This document shows, piece by piece, positions 12,685 through 25,100 of a DNA stretch of 64,000 bases (positions are counted from its first letter, which is position 1; every line of letters begins with the position of its first letter). The position numbers and the translations under genes are program-made. Below the pieces are notes generated by a model that had not been told where the DNA came from, made no database searches, and was given only the letters and a program-made list of their open reading frames with translations. The stretch is from Malania oleifera (taxonomy: Eukaryota > Streptophyta > Magnoliopsida > Santalales > Ximeniaceae): NCBI RefSeq assembly GCF_029873635.1, contig NC_080423.1, positions 105,837,773 through 105,901,772 of the forward strand. The letters are read 5' to 3'.

Positions 12685-15219
12685 TGAAACGCCTCGAACC
12701 CTTAAACCCGGGTTCGGTGCATTAGACCTGATAAAATCCCTAATAAATCCATAATCAACATACGCAGCGGAAAATATCAACAAAATCTCTATATAACATA
12801 ATACTAGAGTTTACTAATTCTAACTATAATCCATAATAAATCATCCAACACCTGCATTTCCATAATTACATATATCTCCAAAACATTTCCAGTATGGTCA
12901 CAAACTTTCTTTTCTCCACAGACTTAAAATATAAGAATGTAAAACATAAATAATTGCATCCCAAAATTAACATAGAAATATACTATTTTCTTTTTCCATT
13001 TCCCAATAATGCTATAAAAACCTCGAGCTCTCTAAACTCGATCTCGAGGAAATCCTGAAGAAAAAATAATACATTTATATTCGGGTGAGACACATCTCAG
13101 TAAGGGAAGAAACAATATATTAAAACAGTGTGTGACCAACATGAGTTTATAATCAACATAATATTTAACATTTAAAAATCATTAACACAATTTTTGAAAT
13201 CATTCTCTGATCCTATTCAAACACATGCAAATGTTTAACCCACGAGATTATCCGAGGATAGGAGTGATTACGCGCCCATACAAGTAGCACCCCTCTGCTA
13301 TGATATTTAGGCAACCCAAAAGTCGCAGTTAAATCATACTAGGGCACTCACCTTACTCAATAAGCCCTCAAGTGATAAATTAATCTCGTACTCACACTGT
13401 TCAACAAAAGTTTACCGGCAAAGGCCTTAAGGATAGGGAAATTTACCTGCCCATACAAGTAGGTTCCCTCTGCCCTAGTACGTTATGTGACTACTGCCAC
13501 ATCTGAAACTATTAGTGCACTCGCCTTACTCAACAAGCTCTCAGGCGAAGAGTTCGCCTTGCCCAATCGTAACATGTTCTACGTACATATATACTTCTAA
13601 TATCATAATACATAATTCTTTTCTATCATTATACATTCATACACATTCATTCAGGTTCATAACTCAACTTTGCATTTCGTTTCACTTTAAGTGACTCTTT
13701 CCCATTTACATCATTTACCTTTGTCATTTCATTTCATTGTCATTTCATCGTCCTTTCATTGTATAACATTTCATTTCATTACTTCGTACTACAACTGGTC
13801 TTTAGCCATCATCAGTTAGTTTATGTATAAACGTGCTAGATCTGCTAACACAACTCCTTTTAGTTGTCATCAGTTAGTCTACATAGAAGTGTGCTAGATC
13901 TGCTAACATGATTGTCTTTTAGCTGTCTTACATTTACATGATTGCATTTAACATACATAGACAACATTGTCCGTATCATATTTTATTCTCATTGCTTTAC
14001 TTACTTAGCCTGCATCTCATACATTTAACATATATTTGCACAGATTCTCATGCCACACAATTTAACAGTAAAATTCATACATATTTCTCATAAAATAAGT
14101 CAACCCACATTTAACATTTATATACTCAAAATACACTTCATCTCTTATTTAATTCATTAGAAAATTCTTTTCACTTTCATTCGTTCACTTTCACATATAC
14201 ATAATTATATCGACAATTCTAAGCTCAGAAAACATAAATTTCATGGCTGACATTTTAATAATTCACACCAAAATATACATATAATATAACATAAATTATT
14301 GCCTTTAATTTCATAAAATCTGATTTAATATATAATTTCCTCTTACCTGGTTTCTTGAACTACGCCAACAGGGACTCCGAAAAAATACCTGCGGCGCTCA
14401 CCCGGATCCTGAAATTAATTTCCTAGTTCCAATAAATTATTCTTGAATAAAATATTATTTAAATATTTCCTAAGACCATAATTCCTAAATAAATAACAAT
14501 ATCCTTAAATTTAGCCGAATTCCCAAATCTCACTCTCGCTTTGGAGTAGGGCTTAGAAAATCCCAATTGATAAATTACCTACGTCAAAATGACGGTGACG
14601 ACGACTAAGACCACGTGGTGGTGTCTGATCGTCGATTTAACCGCATATTAACAGCGAAATTGAGAAAATGGGAAAAAAAATTACCTTTCCCCAGGAGCAG
14701 TGCCTAAGCCGTTCTCATAAAAAATCTGTTCCAGTAAAAATGTCGGCAGCGGAACTAGGATTCTAACGGTACCTTCCGTTTCCCGATCTGCTGCAAACTC
14801 ACCGAGAAATTGAAAGAAGGAGAGAGACGCAGACAGAGTGGCTGTGCGTGCAGGAGAAAATAAAATTGCAGAGGGGGGGGGGGGGCCCCGTGATGCGCTG
14901 TTCCAGCTCATTCTTTTTCTTTCTTCTTTCTTCTTTCTTCTTATTCTTTTAACTTTTAACTTTACTTTATCTATATATATTATAATAACTTACTTATATA
15001 TATCATTCTAATTAAAAATTTTTTTAATCCAATATAAAAAAATTTAATTTAATAACTAATTATTTAATTATTTAATTTATCTTAATTTAATTTAATTTCT
15101 TTATTTTTAATTTTTCTTCTTTTTCCCACGCCATTCTTTTTATTTATTTATCTGTTATTTTATTTATTTATTTATTTATTTTAATTATTTTAATCTTTTT
15201 AAATTTTCGGGTCTTTACA
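12685..15219 (-). mobile_element. Solo gypsy LTR (minus), innermost of the nest
   Basis: Starts TGAAACGCCTCG, ends GGGTCTTTACA, and is flanked by a perfect duplication AATTG (12680-12684 and 15220-15224). Length is 2,535 bp with no coding content. It bears the shared block in reverse (GGGTGAGACACATCTCAGTAAG, 13083-13104), an acceptor-like TTCTTCAG|G ending at 13055 and donor-like GTAAGA at 14346 and GTAATT at 14684. It is inserted in the solo LTR 11984-17022, so it is the youngest layer of that branch. Confidence 0.92.
14872..14884. repeat. G homopolymer
   Basis: A run of 13 or more G followed by CCCC, inside the solo LTR. The length of such runs is often misassembled. Confidence 0.8.
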
Positions 15220-15863
15220 AATTGTGCATATGTGGATTTGGGGAGAATATGTATGTGTTAATTATCTAGGTGAATTCAGTTGTTTGATTGGGAAGTTATA
15301 CATGTGTTATCTCCGGATGTTGAAATTATGAATGTCGCATGCGTGAGATTGTAAATAGCATTTAGTGCTCAGATAGTCAGGTAAAGGAAATATGCTATGC
15401 CAGTTAAATTAGTAATATTATCAGTAGGTTTATGTGTTTCGGGAAAGTATAGATTTCAGTACAAAGATTCTTTATTTAGTTGTGTGACATGAGTTAATAT
15501 CAGATCAGTATAGTATTTTTATAGTTTAAGATAGCATGATTTACAGTATATTAGCAGAAAATATTATTATACTAAATTTACATGAATTTCAAAATATCAT
15601 GATGTACGCTATATATATGTACATAAAAATATCTACAGATAGATAGATATTCTCAGATTTTGCAAAATCACATTTTATGGAATATATTCAGAAAAATAAA
15701 TAATACAACATTTTCAGTATACCATGATTTTCAAATTTTAGAACTATAACACTTTAGATTTTCAGTATTCAGATTACACAATACATTCAGATAAGTTATT
15801 TCATGTTATGGTTATTTCAATTATATCAGAATCATGGTAAAATAGTAATGTAGAAATATCAGT

Positions 15864-15866
<3 letters not shown>

Positions 15867-15917
<51 letters not shown>
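15867..15917. repeat. (TA)n microsatellite
   Basis: A TA run of about 25 units within the intron-like part of the plus-strand solo LTR. A second run lies at 16220-16258 in the same LTR. Confidence 0.95.
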
Positions 15918-15920
<3 letters not shown>

Positions 15921-16216
15921 TTAGACCCTACTGGATTAGATCAGTTTTAGAGCACGGTACCGTAGCTATTTTCAGTTAGAGTGCAACCACATAATTCAAA
16001 TAGTATGTGAATTTTTAGTAGTCAATCGTGCCTATGTTGTGGACAGACTTCCTTTCAGTTAGGGTTGAGGAGGCCGATCTGACTTTCGGAGTTCAGTTGA
16101 CTTATCCTGATTGGTCAGCCAGTGATAGGTCCTGCCTACGGGCCGCACAACCCTATCATGAGGGGTTAAATCATGACTTTCAGTTATCCATTCAAGGAAA
16201 TTTTCTAAGTTATTAT

Positions 16217-16260
<44 letters not shown>

Positions 16261-16700
16261 AGATTTATAGAAATCATAGATATACCTATGCATATTAGAA
16301 GTATTATAAATAGAATATTCAGAAAAACAGTTTTTGTTAAGCAACATAGGTATGAGCTATACTATGTATTAATTATGCATGTTTTCTCGGACTCAGCTAT
16401 TTGCTGTACTTCTAAATCAGATTTTACAATTATGTAAACTCATCTATCACATACTAGCAATAGCATATTTCGTCTTACTGAATGTTGTTTCATTCCAGTG
16501 ATTTAACATTTTTCAGGTGATCTAGTTAGACAAGCAGATCAGGCTTGCAGATAGAAGGGACTACAATATAGCCATGTTTGTAGGGTGAGTGTTTTTGGGA
16601 AGTCATTTTTGAGTAGGCCCTGGTCCAGGTGAGGGCATTTTGGGAATGAGAATGTATGCATATTCTAGAAAAATTCTAACACTCTGGTATTTTATATATT

Positions 16701-16980
16701 GACGTGGTTATATGTATTCTGCTTTCCGCAATATAGGTAGTTTATTAAGTTTCATATTCCACGGTCCCTATCTGGTCCGTGATGATGGTTTGGTTTATAT
16801 CAGAAGGTATCAGAGCAGTGAAATTTTACAGTTCATATATGACGTGGTTATATGTATTCTGCTTTCCGCAGCATAGGTAGTTTATTAAGTTTCATATTCC
16901 ACGGTCCCTATCTGGTCCGTGATGATGGTTTGGTTTATATCAGAAGGTATCAGAGCAGTGAAATTTTACAGTTCATATAT
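16701..16980 (+). repeat. Perfect-length 140-bp tandem duplication near the LTR end
   Basis: Units 16701-16840 and 16841-16980 are identical except for two adjacent bases (CGCAATATAGG versus CGCAGCATAGG). Each unit ends with AAGGTATCAGAGCAGTG, which contains an 11-base match (GGTATCAGAGC) to the initiator Met-tRNA primer site. The near identity shows the duplication is much younger than the LTR around it. Confidence 0.95.
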
Positions 16981-17129
16981 GTGAGGGAAAAAAAAAATGG
17001 CATTAAAATTCAAGTCGCTACAAATAACATGGTACCTATCACAACGTCGCCCGCGTTCTTCGCGTCGATAGGGGTAAGCAAGTAAACTCTTGCCTGAACC
17101 GTGTTTCTCTGCAAATTTCCCTAGGGCGC

Positions 17130-18102
17130 CTAGTTACATCCCCCGTATTGATTCAGTGCAGGTGTAGCACTCATCGGCACACAATAGACTCGTGCCACGT
17201 GACCCTGTTTCGCCGCAATGGTGATAGTTACCCGTGAACGACCGACACTGACCCTCATGGCACCTGGGACACCGTGCCCGAGATGAATCCCCTTGTGGAC
17301 CCCATGGTTCCACCTCCTGTCATTTACCAACACCGTAGTTATTCTTCTTCCACTTCCCCTAACGAGCACTAGTCTGAGAACCAAAAGGCGCTGGCCTCTT
17401 CTTCTGATCCTGGACTACCACTTCCTCTTGAAGACTAGCTTCAGCCATGGTGACTTTATCCACCAGTACAGTGAATTCCCAAATCTGAAGGACTGCCACC
17501 TGCTTACGGAAATCCTTCCTTAGACCCTTTTCGGACCTTTGAGTCTTCTTATACTTATTTGATATCAGGCACGGAGCAAAACAAGATAGCTCAATGTACT
17601 TGGCTTCATATCTTTGCACCATCAAGGTTCCCTAGGTCAGACTTGAGAACTCATTCTCCTTCGCATCTTGGGTGGAATCTGAGAAGTATCGCTCAAAGAA
17701 TACCACTTTGAAATGGCTCCACGTCATCTCTAATGGCTGGGTCCTTTGCTCTTCCAGTAGACTCACAGCCGTCCACCATCTCTCAGTTTCACCTCCTAGC
17801 TGAAATGTAGCGTAGAGAACCATCTATTCGTCTGTGTAGTGTAGAACTTTATGTATCTTCTCCGTCTTCTGCACCCAGTTCTCGGCCACTATTGGGTTAG
17901 ATCCTCCAGTAAACGTCAGAGGATGCATGCAAGTAAATTTCTTGATAATGCAACCCGCAGTAGTAGGTGGATGTTCCCATCCCCTAACACTCCGCCCAAT
18001 CTCCCGCAAGACCTGCTCAATCAAGCTTTGATGCATGACAGGATACCCATCGCTTGAAGTCCCCCTCGAGCTACCGTCCAAGTTGTTACCCTTGGGCTCC
18101 AT
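17130..18102 (-). pseudogene. gypsy gag region of the minus-strand Tekay element
   Basis: Gag starts at 18102 (MEPKGNNLDGSSRGT) and continues with FTCMHPLTFTGGSNPIVAEN, MTWSHFKVVFFERYFSDSTQ and CFAPCLISNKYKK. This is the retrotransposon gag fold of Tekay elements, comparable piece by piece with the plus-strand gag at 20575. Fossil. Confidence 0.8.
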
Positions 18103-18290
18103 TCTGAAAATAGGATAAGAATAGATTAGTATTTTTATGTCATAGCACAATTAAACCAATCCTTGTAAAATAATCATGTTAACATCTAAACTCTTGGGTC
18201 CAGGCCTGCCTCACCGCATCGACATGAAATTATCAATGGCTTGCCATGGTTTTACTGAAATCATCATTCCAATAAAAAACACAGAACACC

Positions 18291-20247
18291 TGTAATAACC
18301 TAAGAAAATGTGGTACATGAGAACCTCGTCGACAAGGGAAGGTTTCGTTGACGAGAAGATGCCAAGAGGGGGTTTGGAATAGTCTGAAATTCGTCGATGA
18401 GGGGTGAAGGTTTGTCGAAGAACTTTGTTCAGGACTTATCGACGAGATGACGTGTCTTGTCGATGAACCCGAGGCTATAAATAGCAAAAACCCAGATTTT
18501 TCAGCTAAAATGGGCGCAAATCCTTTCCTCTCTCTCTCTCTCTCTTTCTAAATGTCTTCCTCTCCTTCTCTCTTCGATTCCGACTCTATTTCTTACTGGA
18601 TCGACAATCTGAGACCACCACGACGCTCCTGGGAAAGTTCTCTGCAAGCCTGTTGGAGCGGATCGTTGGTGGGAGTGGATTGAATTTCATCTCAATCTCA
18701 GGGTAAGATGTTTTATTCAGATTTTGCCTTTCCTATAGTTATATAAAATGTTGTACGTAGAAAAATAATGATATTTTATTCTGGGAGATGTTATTTTCAA
18801 GATTTTGAGTAGGGAACCCTGCGGGAGTAGGACTAGACTGAGTAAGGGGCTTTCGCAGAAATCAAGTAAGGGAAATATGCTATGCTAGGAGTTTTCAAAA
18901 TATTAATAGAATTTTCATAGAAACATGTATATACCGATTTATTATATAGTTTTATAGAATAAGGGTATTTAATGGTTGTGTGGCCCGAGTAGACATTTAT
19001 TTGATATAGAATTTATACAACTTTTTCTAGCATATTATATTGCACAGTATAATAAAAAAATTAAACGGATCAGTACAAGTAGATATTTATTCAGATCAGT
19101 ATATTTTACAGATATTTATCCAGATTAGTAAATACAATATTTCACAGTATGCCATGTTTCCTAATACCATAATACTCAGTTTACACAGACAGTTTATACA
19201 GACAGTTTATGCAAACATAATATACAGTTATAGCATTAAGATGCTACAAATATGTTGTTCAGATATTACAGTAATTATAGTAGAAAATTATAATGTTATG
19301 GTTACTTTGGAAACATGATAAAAACAACAAAGATAATTATAGTATATATATATATATATATAGTATCAGATCCCTGATGAGGTATTACAGATAGATACAG
19401 TTACAGAGCACGGTACTGTTGCTATATAAAGAATAGAGTGCAACCACATATCTTAGATAGTGTGTAGGTACTGTCAAATCGTGCTCAGAGAGGATGGCGC
19501 TCCCCAGTTTGGGTTGAGGGGGCCGGTTTGACGAGGTAGCAATTCCAGTTTCGTGCTTAGGAGTGGATGTAGTTTGGCCGGACTGAGGTAGTGTAGAGTA
19601 CAGTGACTTACCTAGTAGGCCAGCCAGAGTTAAGTCCCGCTTACGGGCCGCACAACCCTGTCATGAGGGGTCAAATCATGACATACAGATTTCCAGGGAA
19701 AAATCATAGTTATATATATATAGTATGATATTAGCAATAAGAAAGAAAGTTCAGATGATACAGTTATATTTTAAGTTACGATAAACGTAAAATATATTTT
19801 TACTGATTTGTCAGCTTTATAGTTTCAAATGTTAATATTATTGATATGCAACTTGGTCACCACACACTAGTAATAGCATATTTCCACTTACTGAGCGTCG
19901 ACTCACCCTATTATTATTATATTTTTCAGGTGAATTAGTTAGGCGAGCTGAGCTGGCTCGCAGATAGAAAGAGACCCCTTTTATTGCCCTGTATATAGGG
20001 TAAGTTTTTATTGGATGTTGAGTTTTGGGTAGAGAGGACTTGTATGTGTAATTATGATGTGGGTAAAATTACTGGGTTTTGGTATTGTATATATATTTGT
20101 GGTTATGTGATTTATGTTTTTCCGCTGCTTAGGTGTGCCCACTATTTACAGAAGTATTTCAGTGCCTAGCTGAGACATGTGAGACTATAACAAGGATATT
20201 AAAATAATATATCTGTAAAAAAAATGGAGAAATTTTAGGTCATTGCA
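18291..20247 (+). repeat. 5' LTR of the plus-strand Tekay element
   Basis: 1,957 bp. Order of parts: CGTCGACG-type palindromes (18327-18470), TATA box CTATAAATAG (18475-18484), CT-rich start, donor-like CAGG|GTAAGA at 18703, the TA run (19343-19362), the GGGCCGCACAACCC block (19645), the CTTACTGAG and CTCACCC boxes (19888-19908) and the acceptor-like TTTTTCAG ending at 19929. Confidence 0.95.
18327..18470 (+). promoter_or_regulatory. CGTCGACG-type palindrome cluster and LTR promoter
   Basis: Six degenerate TCGTCGACGA copies spaced 20-45 bp apart, followed directly by CTATAAATAG at 18475. A GAGAAGATGCCAAGAGGGGG box lies between copies. The partner LTR has the same cluster with two additional copies (25291-25480). 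Confidence 0.6.
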
Positions 20248-20251
20248 TTTG

Positions 20252-20265
20252 TGGTATCAGAGCCT
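20252..20265 (+). other. Primer-binding site (initiator Met-tRNA)
   Basis: TGGTATCAGAGCCT, complementary to the 3' end of plant initiator Met-tRNA, lies 4 bp inside the 5' LTR. Confidence 0.9.
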
Positions 20266-20574
20266 AGGTTCCTAGGTTCTGTAGACTCTAGAGTGCAGCG
20301 GAAAACAATACCAGAATATAGGAAAATGATTTAAAGTTTGTTCTGTGGTCTAGATATAGGATTTTCGTGGTGGTTTCTGTATTTTTCCTAGAGTGACGAT
20401 TTCAGGAAAGTCATGATAAATTACTGACGAGTCGTGTGTTTAGGTTGCAAAATTGGATTTTGGGCCAGAAATAGGGGTGATAATTAATAGAGAATTTAAG
20501 GTTTTCGTTGAATAAGATAAATTATATCTGTATGGGAAATAGGATTTCGAAACGGTATTTGATGTAATTGCAGG

Positions 20575-21540
20575 ATGGATCCAGGGGGTAGTAGCGTTCA
20601 CGCTAGGGGGGACAATGGTGCTGGACCTTCAGACGCAGGAGGTGCAAATTCAGATGCTGTGCTACGCAGTATGGCTCAACAAGTCATGACTGAGATAACG
20701 CGTAGCTCTAGAGAGCAGAGAAGTCCATCTCTAATTCAGGGATATACCATAGAGAAATTTATGAAGATGAACCCACCACCATTCTCTAGAGCAACTGACC
20801 CTGCAGTTGTAGAGAATTGGATGCAGGAAGTGGAGAAGATCTTGACAGTACTTCACTGCATGGATGAGCAGAGAATTCTGTACGCTACGTATAGATTGAC
20901 AAGGGAGGCTGAGAGATGGTTGACGACCACTAGACTATTGGAAGAGTATAGGACGACTCCAGTGCCGATGACTTGGGCCTGTTTCAAGGATATATTTTTC
21001 GATAGATACTATCCTGTCTCAGTTAGAGAGGCTCGAGTGTAGGAGTTTCTGAGCTTATCCTAGGGATCCTTGACCGTCCAGCAGTACGCGGCTTGATTTA
21101 TCGAGGTCTTGTGTTTTTACCAGTATATTGTTCCCGATAAAGTAAAGAAGGCTAGAATGTTCGAGAGAAATTTGAGGCGAGATATTATAGGCATGTGGCA
21201 GTACTGAGGATCCAAGATTTTGCAGAATTGGTAGATAGGGCCATTATAGTAGAGGAGAGTCTACCGAGGGAGAATGAAATATAGAGTCAGAAGAAGAGGA
21301 CTACACCCTTAAGTTTTCAGGCGGGTCCCAGTCGAGGTCCTTGGAGAGGAGATAAATCTAGCAGCAGTCAGAGGCAGATGGCAGAGCATAAAGGATTTTA
21401 GGGTGGACAATCTCCTACCACTTGTCTTAGATGTGGACGAAGACACCCAGGTGAGTGCCGGCTGGGGGAGAATGTCTATTATCGCTGCGGGAAACTTGGC
21501 CATATAGCTCGATCGTATCGGATGCCATCGAATTATGTAC
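20575..21540 (+). pseudogene. gypsy gag region
   Basis: Starts MDPGGSSVHARGDNG at 20575. It continues with FMKMNPPPFSRATDPAVVEN, then WMQEVEKILTVLHCMDEQ and the MTWACFKDIFFDRYYP segment of plant gypsy gag. Zinc-knuckle sequence (CLRCGRRHPGEC and YYRCGKLGHIA) lies near 21421-21510. Fossil. Confidence 0.85.
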
Positions 21541-21639
21541 CGGCTCCCAGACCATTTCGAGGTGGATACCAGGCGCCCTGCAGAGGTCAGCAGAGGAATA
21601 CTGTGCTGGCGAGGGTCTATGCGTTGACGTTGAGACGGC

Positions 21640-22800
21640 TGGAGACGTGGTCACAGGTACTTATTGTTTTATTTGATACATGTGTCACTCACTCCTTTAT
21701 ATTGGCGGGATATGTGAGAATAACTGGGGTAGAAACACAGCTATTAAATGTAAAACTATCTGTGGGTACGCCAATGGGATCTGTAGTAAGATGCAGGAAA
21801 GTGCTTCAAAATTTTCTAGTAAGAATTCAGGAGAGAGTACTACTAGCTGATCTCGTAGTCCTAGTTATGCAGGGGTTTGATATGATACTGGGTATGGACT
21901 GGCTAGCGACTCATCATGCCAATATTGATTGCCATCAGAGAGAAGTGATTTTCAGACCCCCGGATGAGCAAGAATATAGATTTGTGGGATCATATGTACG
22001 TGCCTCACCACAGCTGGTGCCGGCTATTCAGGTGAGGAGGCTGCTACAGGGTGGTTGCTAGGGGTATGTCGCATACATAAAAGATTTTCCAAAAGAAGAA
22101 CTAAAACAAGTTGATATACCCGTGGTGAGAGAATTTCTAGATGTCTTTCTGGAAGAATTGTCTGGCTTGTCACCAGACCAAGAGATCGAGTTTACTGTAG
22201 ATCTGTTGCCGGGGTCAACACCGGTATCTAAAGCACCATACTATATCGCTCCAGTTGAGTTGAAAGAATTGAAAGAATAATTACAGGAATTGCTGGATAA
22301 AGAATCAGGCCCAGTGTGTCGCCTTGGGGAACGTCAGTTCTGTTCGTGAAAAAGAAGGATGGGACCATGAGGTTGTATATCGATTATAGGAAGATAAATA
22401 AACTGAAAGTTAAGAATAAATATTCTCTCCCTAGGATCGATGATTTTGATCAGCTCCAGGGGACCCAGGTTTACTCTAAAATTGACTTGCGGTCGGGTTA
22501 TCACCAGGTGAAAGTAAAAGCAGAAGATATTTCGAAGACAACATTCCGAACCAGATATGGGCATTACGAGTTCTTAGTGTGCCATTTGGGTTGACTAATG
22601 CACCAACAGTATTTATGGATTTAATGAATCGGGTGTTCCATCAATATTTGGACCAGTTTATGGTTGTGTTTATTGATGATATACTGGTCTACTCAAGAAG
22701 TTTTGAGGAGCACGAGCATCACTTGAGGCTGGTGTTACAAATATTGAGAGAAAAGAAATTATATGCAAAATTAAAGAAATGTGAGTCCTAGTTAAGGCAA
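21640..22800 (+). pseudogene. gypsy protease and first part of reverse transcriptase
   Basis: The protease area reads VLFDTCVTHSFIL and DMILGMDWLATHHANIDC. The RT reads [44 protein letters not shown] and the active-site segment [19 protein letters not shown]. Fossil of the plus-strand element. Confidence 0.88.
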
Positions 22801-23480
22801 GTTACTTTTCTCGGCCATGTGATCTCTGAAGTAGGTATATCAGTTGATCCAAGTAAAATAGAGAAAGTGGTAAATTGGGAAAGGCTAGACAGTTCTCAGG
22901 AGGTCAGGAGTTTTCTGGGATTAGCGGACTATTACCGGCGTTTCGTAGATGGCTTCTCTAGATTGTCAAGTCCATTAACATGACTTACGAGAAAAAAATA
23001 TGAAGTTTGATTGGACCGTTGATTGTGAGCAGAGTTTTCAGGAGTTAAAATGACGGCTAGTTTTAGCTCCGATATTAGTTATTCCATCAGGGGAGGACAT
23101 GTTTGTAATATACAGTGACACCTCTTTGAAGGGTCTTAGATGTGTGTTGATGCAACACGACAAGGTTATTGCGTATGCGTCTAGATAGCTTAAAGAGTAT
23201 GAGAAGAACTATCACGTGCATGATTTGGAGTTAGCTGCTGTGGTTTATGCTCTTAAGATCTGGAGGCATTATTTATATAGTGGGAAGCGCGAGATTTTCA
23301 CGGATCACAAAAGTCTGAAATATTTCTTTACCTAGAAAGAACTAAATATGAGACAAAGAAGGTGGCTAAAACTCATTAAAAATTATGACTGCACCATTAG
23401 TTACCACACAGGAAAAGCGAATGTGGTAGTTGATGCTCTGAGTAGGAAATCCGTGGGACCAACATTGGCAGCCGTGGAGA
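22801..23480 (+). pseudogene. gypsy RT connection and RNase H region
   Basis: Translations in the area show [19 protein letters not shown] and [17 protein letters not shown] of the RT end. They also show the RNase H segments [12 protein letters not shown] and KLIKNYDCTISYHTGKANVV. Fossil. Confidence 0.8.
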
Positions 23481-23759
23481 TTTAGAACCTAATTTTGATG
23501 GATTTGGAAAGGCTTGACATAGAATTAGTGGAGGATAGTCCTCAGGCATTTATTGCCAGTCTGGTGGTACAACCTGCACTATATGAGAAAATTAAGACAT
23601 TTCAAGGTGATGACGCAGAATTGGCAGAGGTGATGGCTAGAGTGCGGGATGGTTAGGGAGAGGAGTTCAACATATCAGATGACGAAGCCTTACGGTTCCG
23701 TACTAGGCTATGTGTTCCTATAGATACTGAGATCAGGAGAACTATATTGGAGGAGGCTC

Positions 23760-25013
23760 ACAAATTCCTATATACAGTTCATCCTGATAGTACTAAAATG
23801 TATAGGGATCTGCGAGAGTATTTCTGGTGGAGTGGAATGAAGAAGGAGATAGCTGAGTTTGTTCAGCAATGCTTGATATGCCAGCAGGTTAAAACTGAGC
23901 ACCAGAGACCGGCAGGATAGTTGTAGCCATTGTTCATTGTAGAGTGGAAATGGGATCATGTTTCGATAGACTTCGTTACAGGGTTACCACCAGTGCAACA
24001 GGGGTTGAATGCAATTTGGGTGGTTGTTGATCGTTTGACGAAGACCGCTCATTTCATCCCTATTAAAGTCGGTTATTCCATGGACGTATTAGCGAAAATA
24101 TATGTTCAGGAGATAGTTCGTATCCATGGGGTATCGGTATCCATATTCTCCGACCGAGACCCTCGGTTTACTTTGCAGTTTTGGAAAAAGTTTTCAGGAG
24201 GCTATGGGTACCCAGTTAGCATACATGACTGCTTTTCACCCCTAGATAAATGGGCAGACTGAGAGGACGATCCAGACATTAGAAGATATGCTTCGTGTCT
24301 GCGTGCTTGATTTTGGGGGGAGTTGGACCTGGTTTATGACGCTAGTCAAGTTTGCTTACAATAATAACTATCAGGCTAGTATCAACATGACACCCTACGA
24401 GGCATTGTATGGTAGGAGATGTCATTCTCCTCTATTCTGGGACGAGGTAGGTGAGAGTGGAGTGTTGGGTTCAGAGATTGTGTAGCAGGCCTACGACAAG
24501 GTCCGACTAATTAAAGAAAGGATCAGCACCACGCAGAGTTGGCAGAAAAGTTACGCAGACACTCGCCACCGAGAGTTGGAGTTTGATGTGGGGGATCGAG
24601 TATTTTTGAAGATAGCTCCTTTGAAAGGAGTTATGAGGTTTGAGAAGAAGGGCAAGTTGAGCCCTAGGTATATTGGCCCTTTTGAGATACTAGAGAGAGT
24701 GGGGTTAGTTGCCTATAGGCTAGCTTTGCCGGCAGCTTTGGCTAGAATTCATGACGTGTTCCATGTTACTCTGTTAAGGAAATACGTCCCAGACCCGTCC
24801 CACATAATCAGCTATGTGGAGATAGAACTTAAATATTCATTAGCTTATGAAGAAACGCTAGTTCATATTTTGGACAGAAAGATACAGGAATTACGCACCA
24901 AGGAAATTCAGCTAGTGAAGGTTTTGGGGAAGAATCATGTTGCAGAAGAAGCTTTATGGGAACTTGAGGATAAAATAAGACGGAAATACCCCCATTTGTT
25001 CCAAGAAGATTAG
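23760..25013 (+). pseudogene. gypsy integrase and chromodomain-related C-terminus
   Basis: The zinc-binding part shows the C-X2-C of CLICQQVKTEHQRPAG near 23872-23920. The core shows WDHVSIDFVTGLPPVQQGLN, VVDRLTKTAHFIPIKVGYS and YNNNYQASINMTPYEALYGR. The C-terminal part (24576-25013) has FEKKGKLSPRYIGPFEIL, ARIHDVFHVTLLRKYVPDPS and ILDRKIQELRTKEIQLVKVL, the Tekay signature. Fossil. Confidence 0.88.
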
Positions 25014-25100
25014 CAGTAATCAGGTAAAATGTAAGTAATTGGGTAATGTTTCTTTTGCAGGTACATGTATTGATTTAATTAGTAGGTAGTTTTTAGTTTC

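Larger units (their letters stand above)
11984..17022 (+). mobile_element. Solo gypsy LTR (plus), inserted in the Tekay element and itself interrupted
   Basis: Starts TGTGGAGACCCG and ends GTCGCTACA. The flanks are AATCA (11979-11983) and AATAA (17023-17027), a 5-bp target duplication with one mismatch. Without the nested insertion it is about 2.5 kb. It has several CTCGTCGACGAG-like palindromes (12068-12240), a TATATATAG box near 12256, a CT tract, a donor-like AAG|GTAAGT at 12487, the GGCCGCACAACCC block (16141) and an acceptor-like TTTTTCAG|G ending at 16516. No internal genes are left, as expected after LTR-LTR recombination. Confidence 0.85.
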
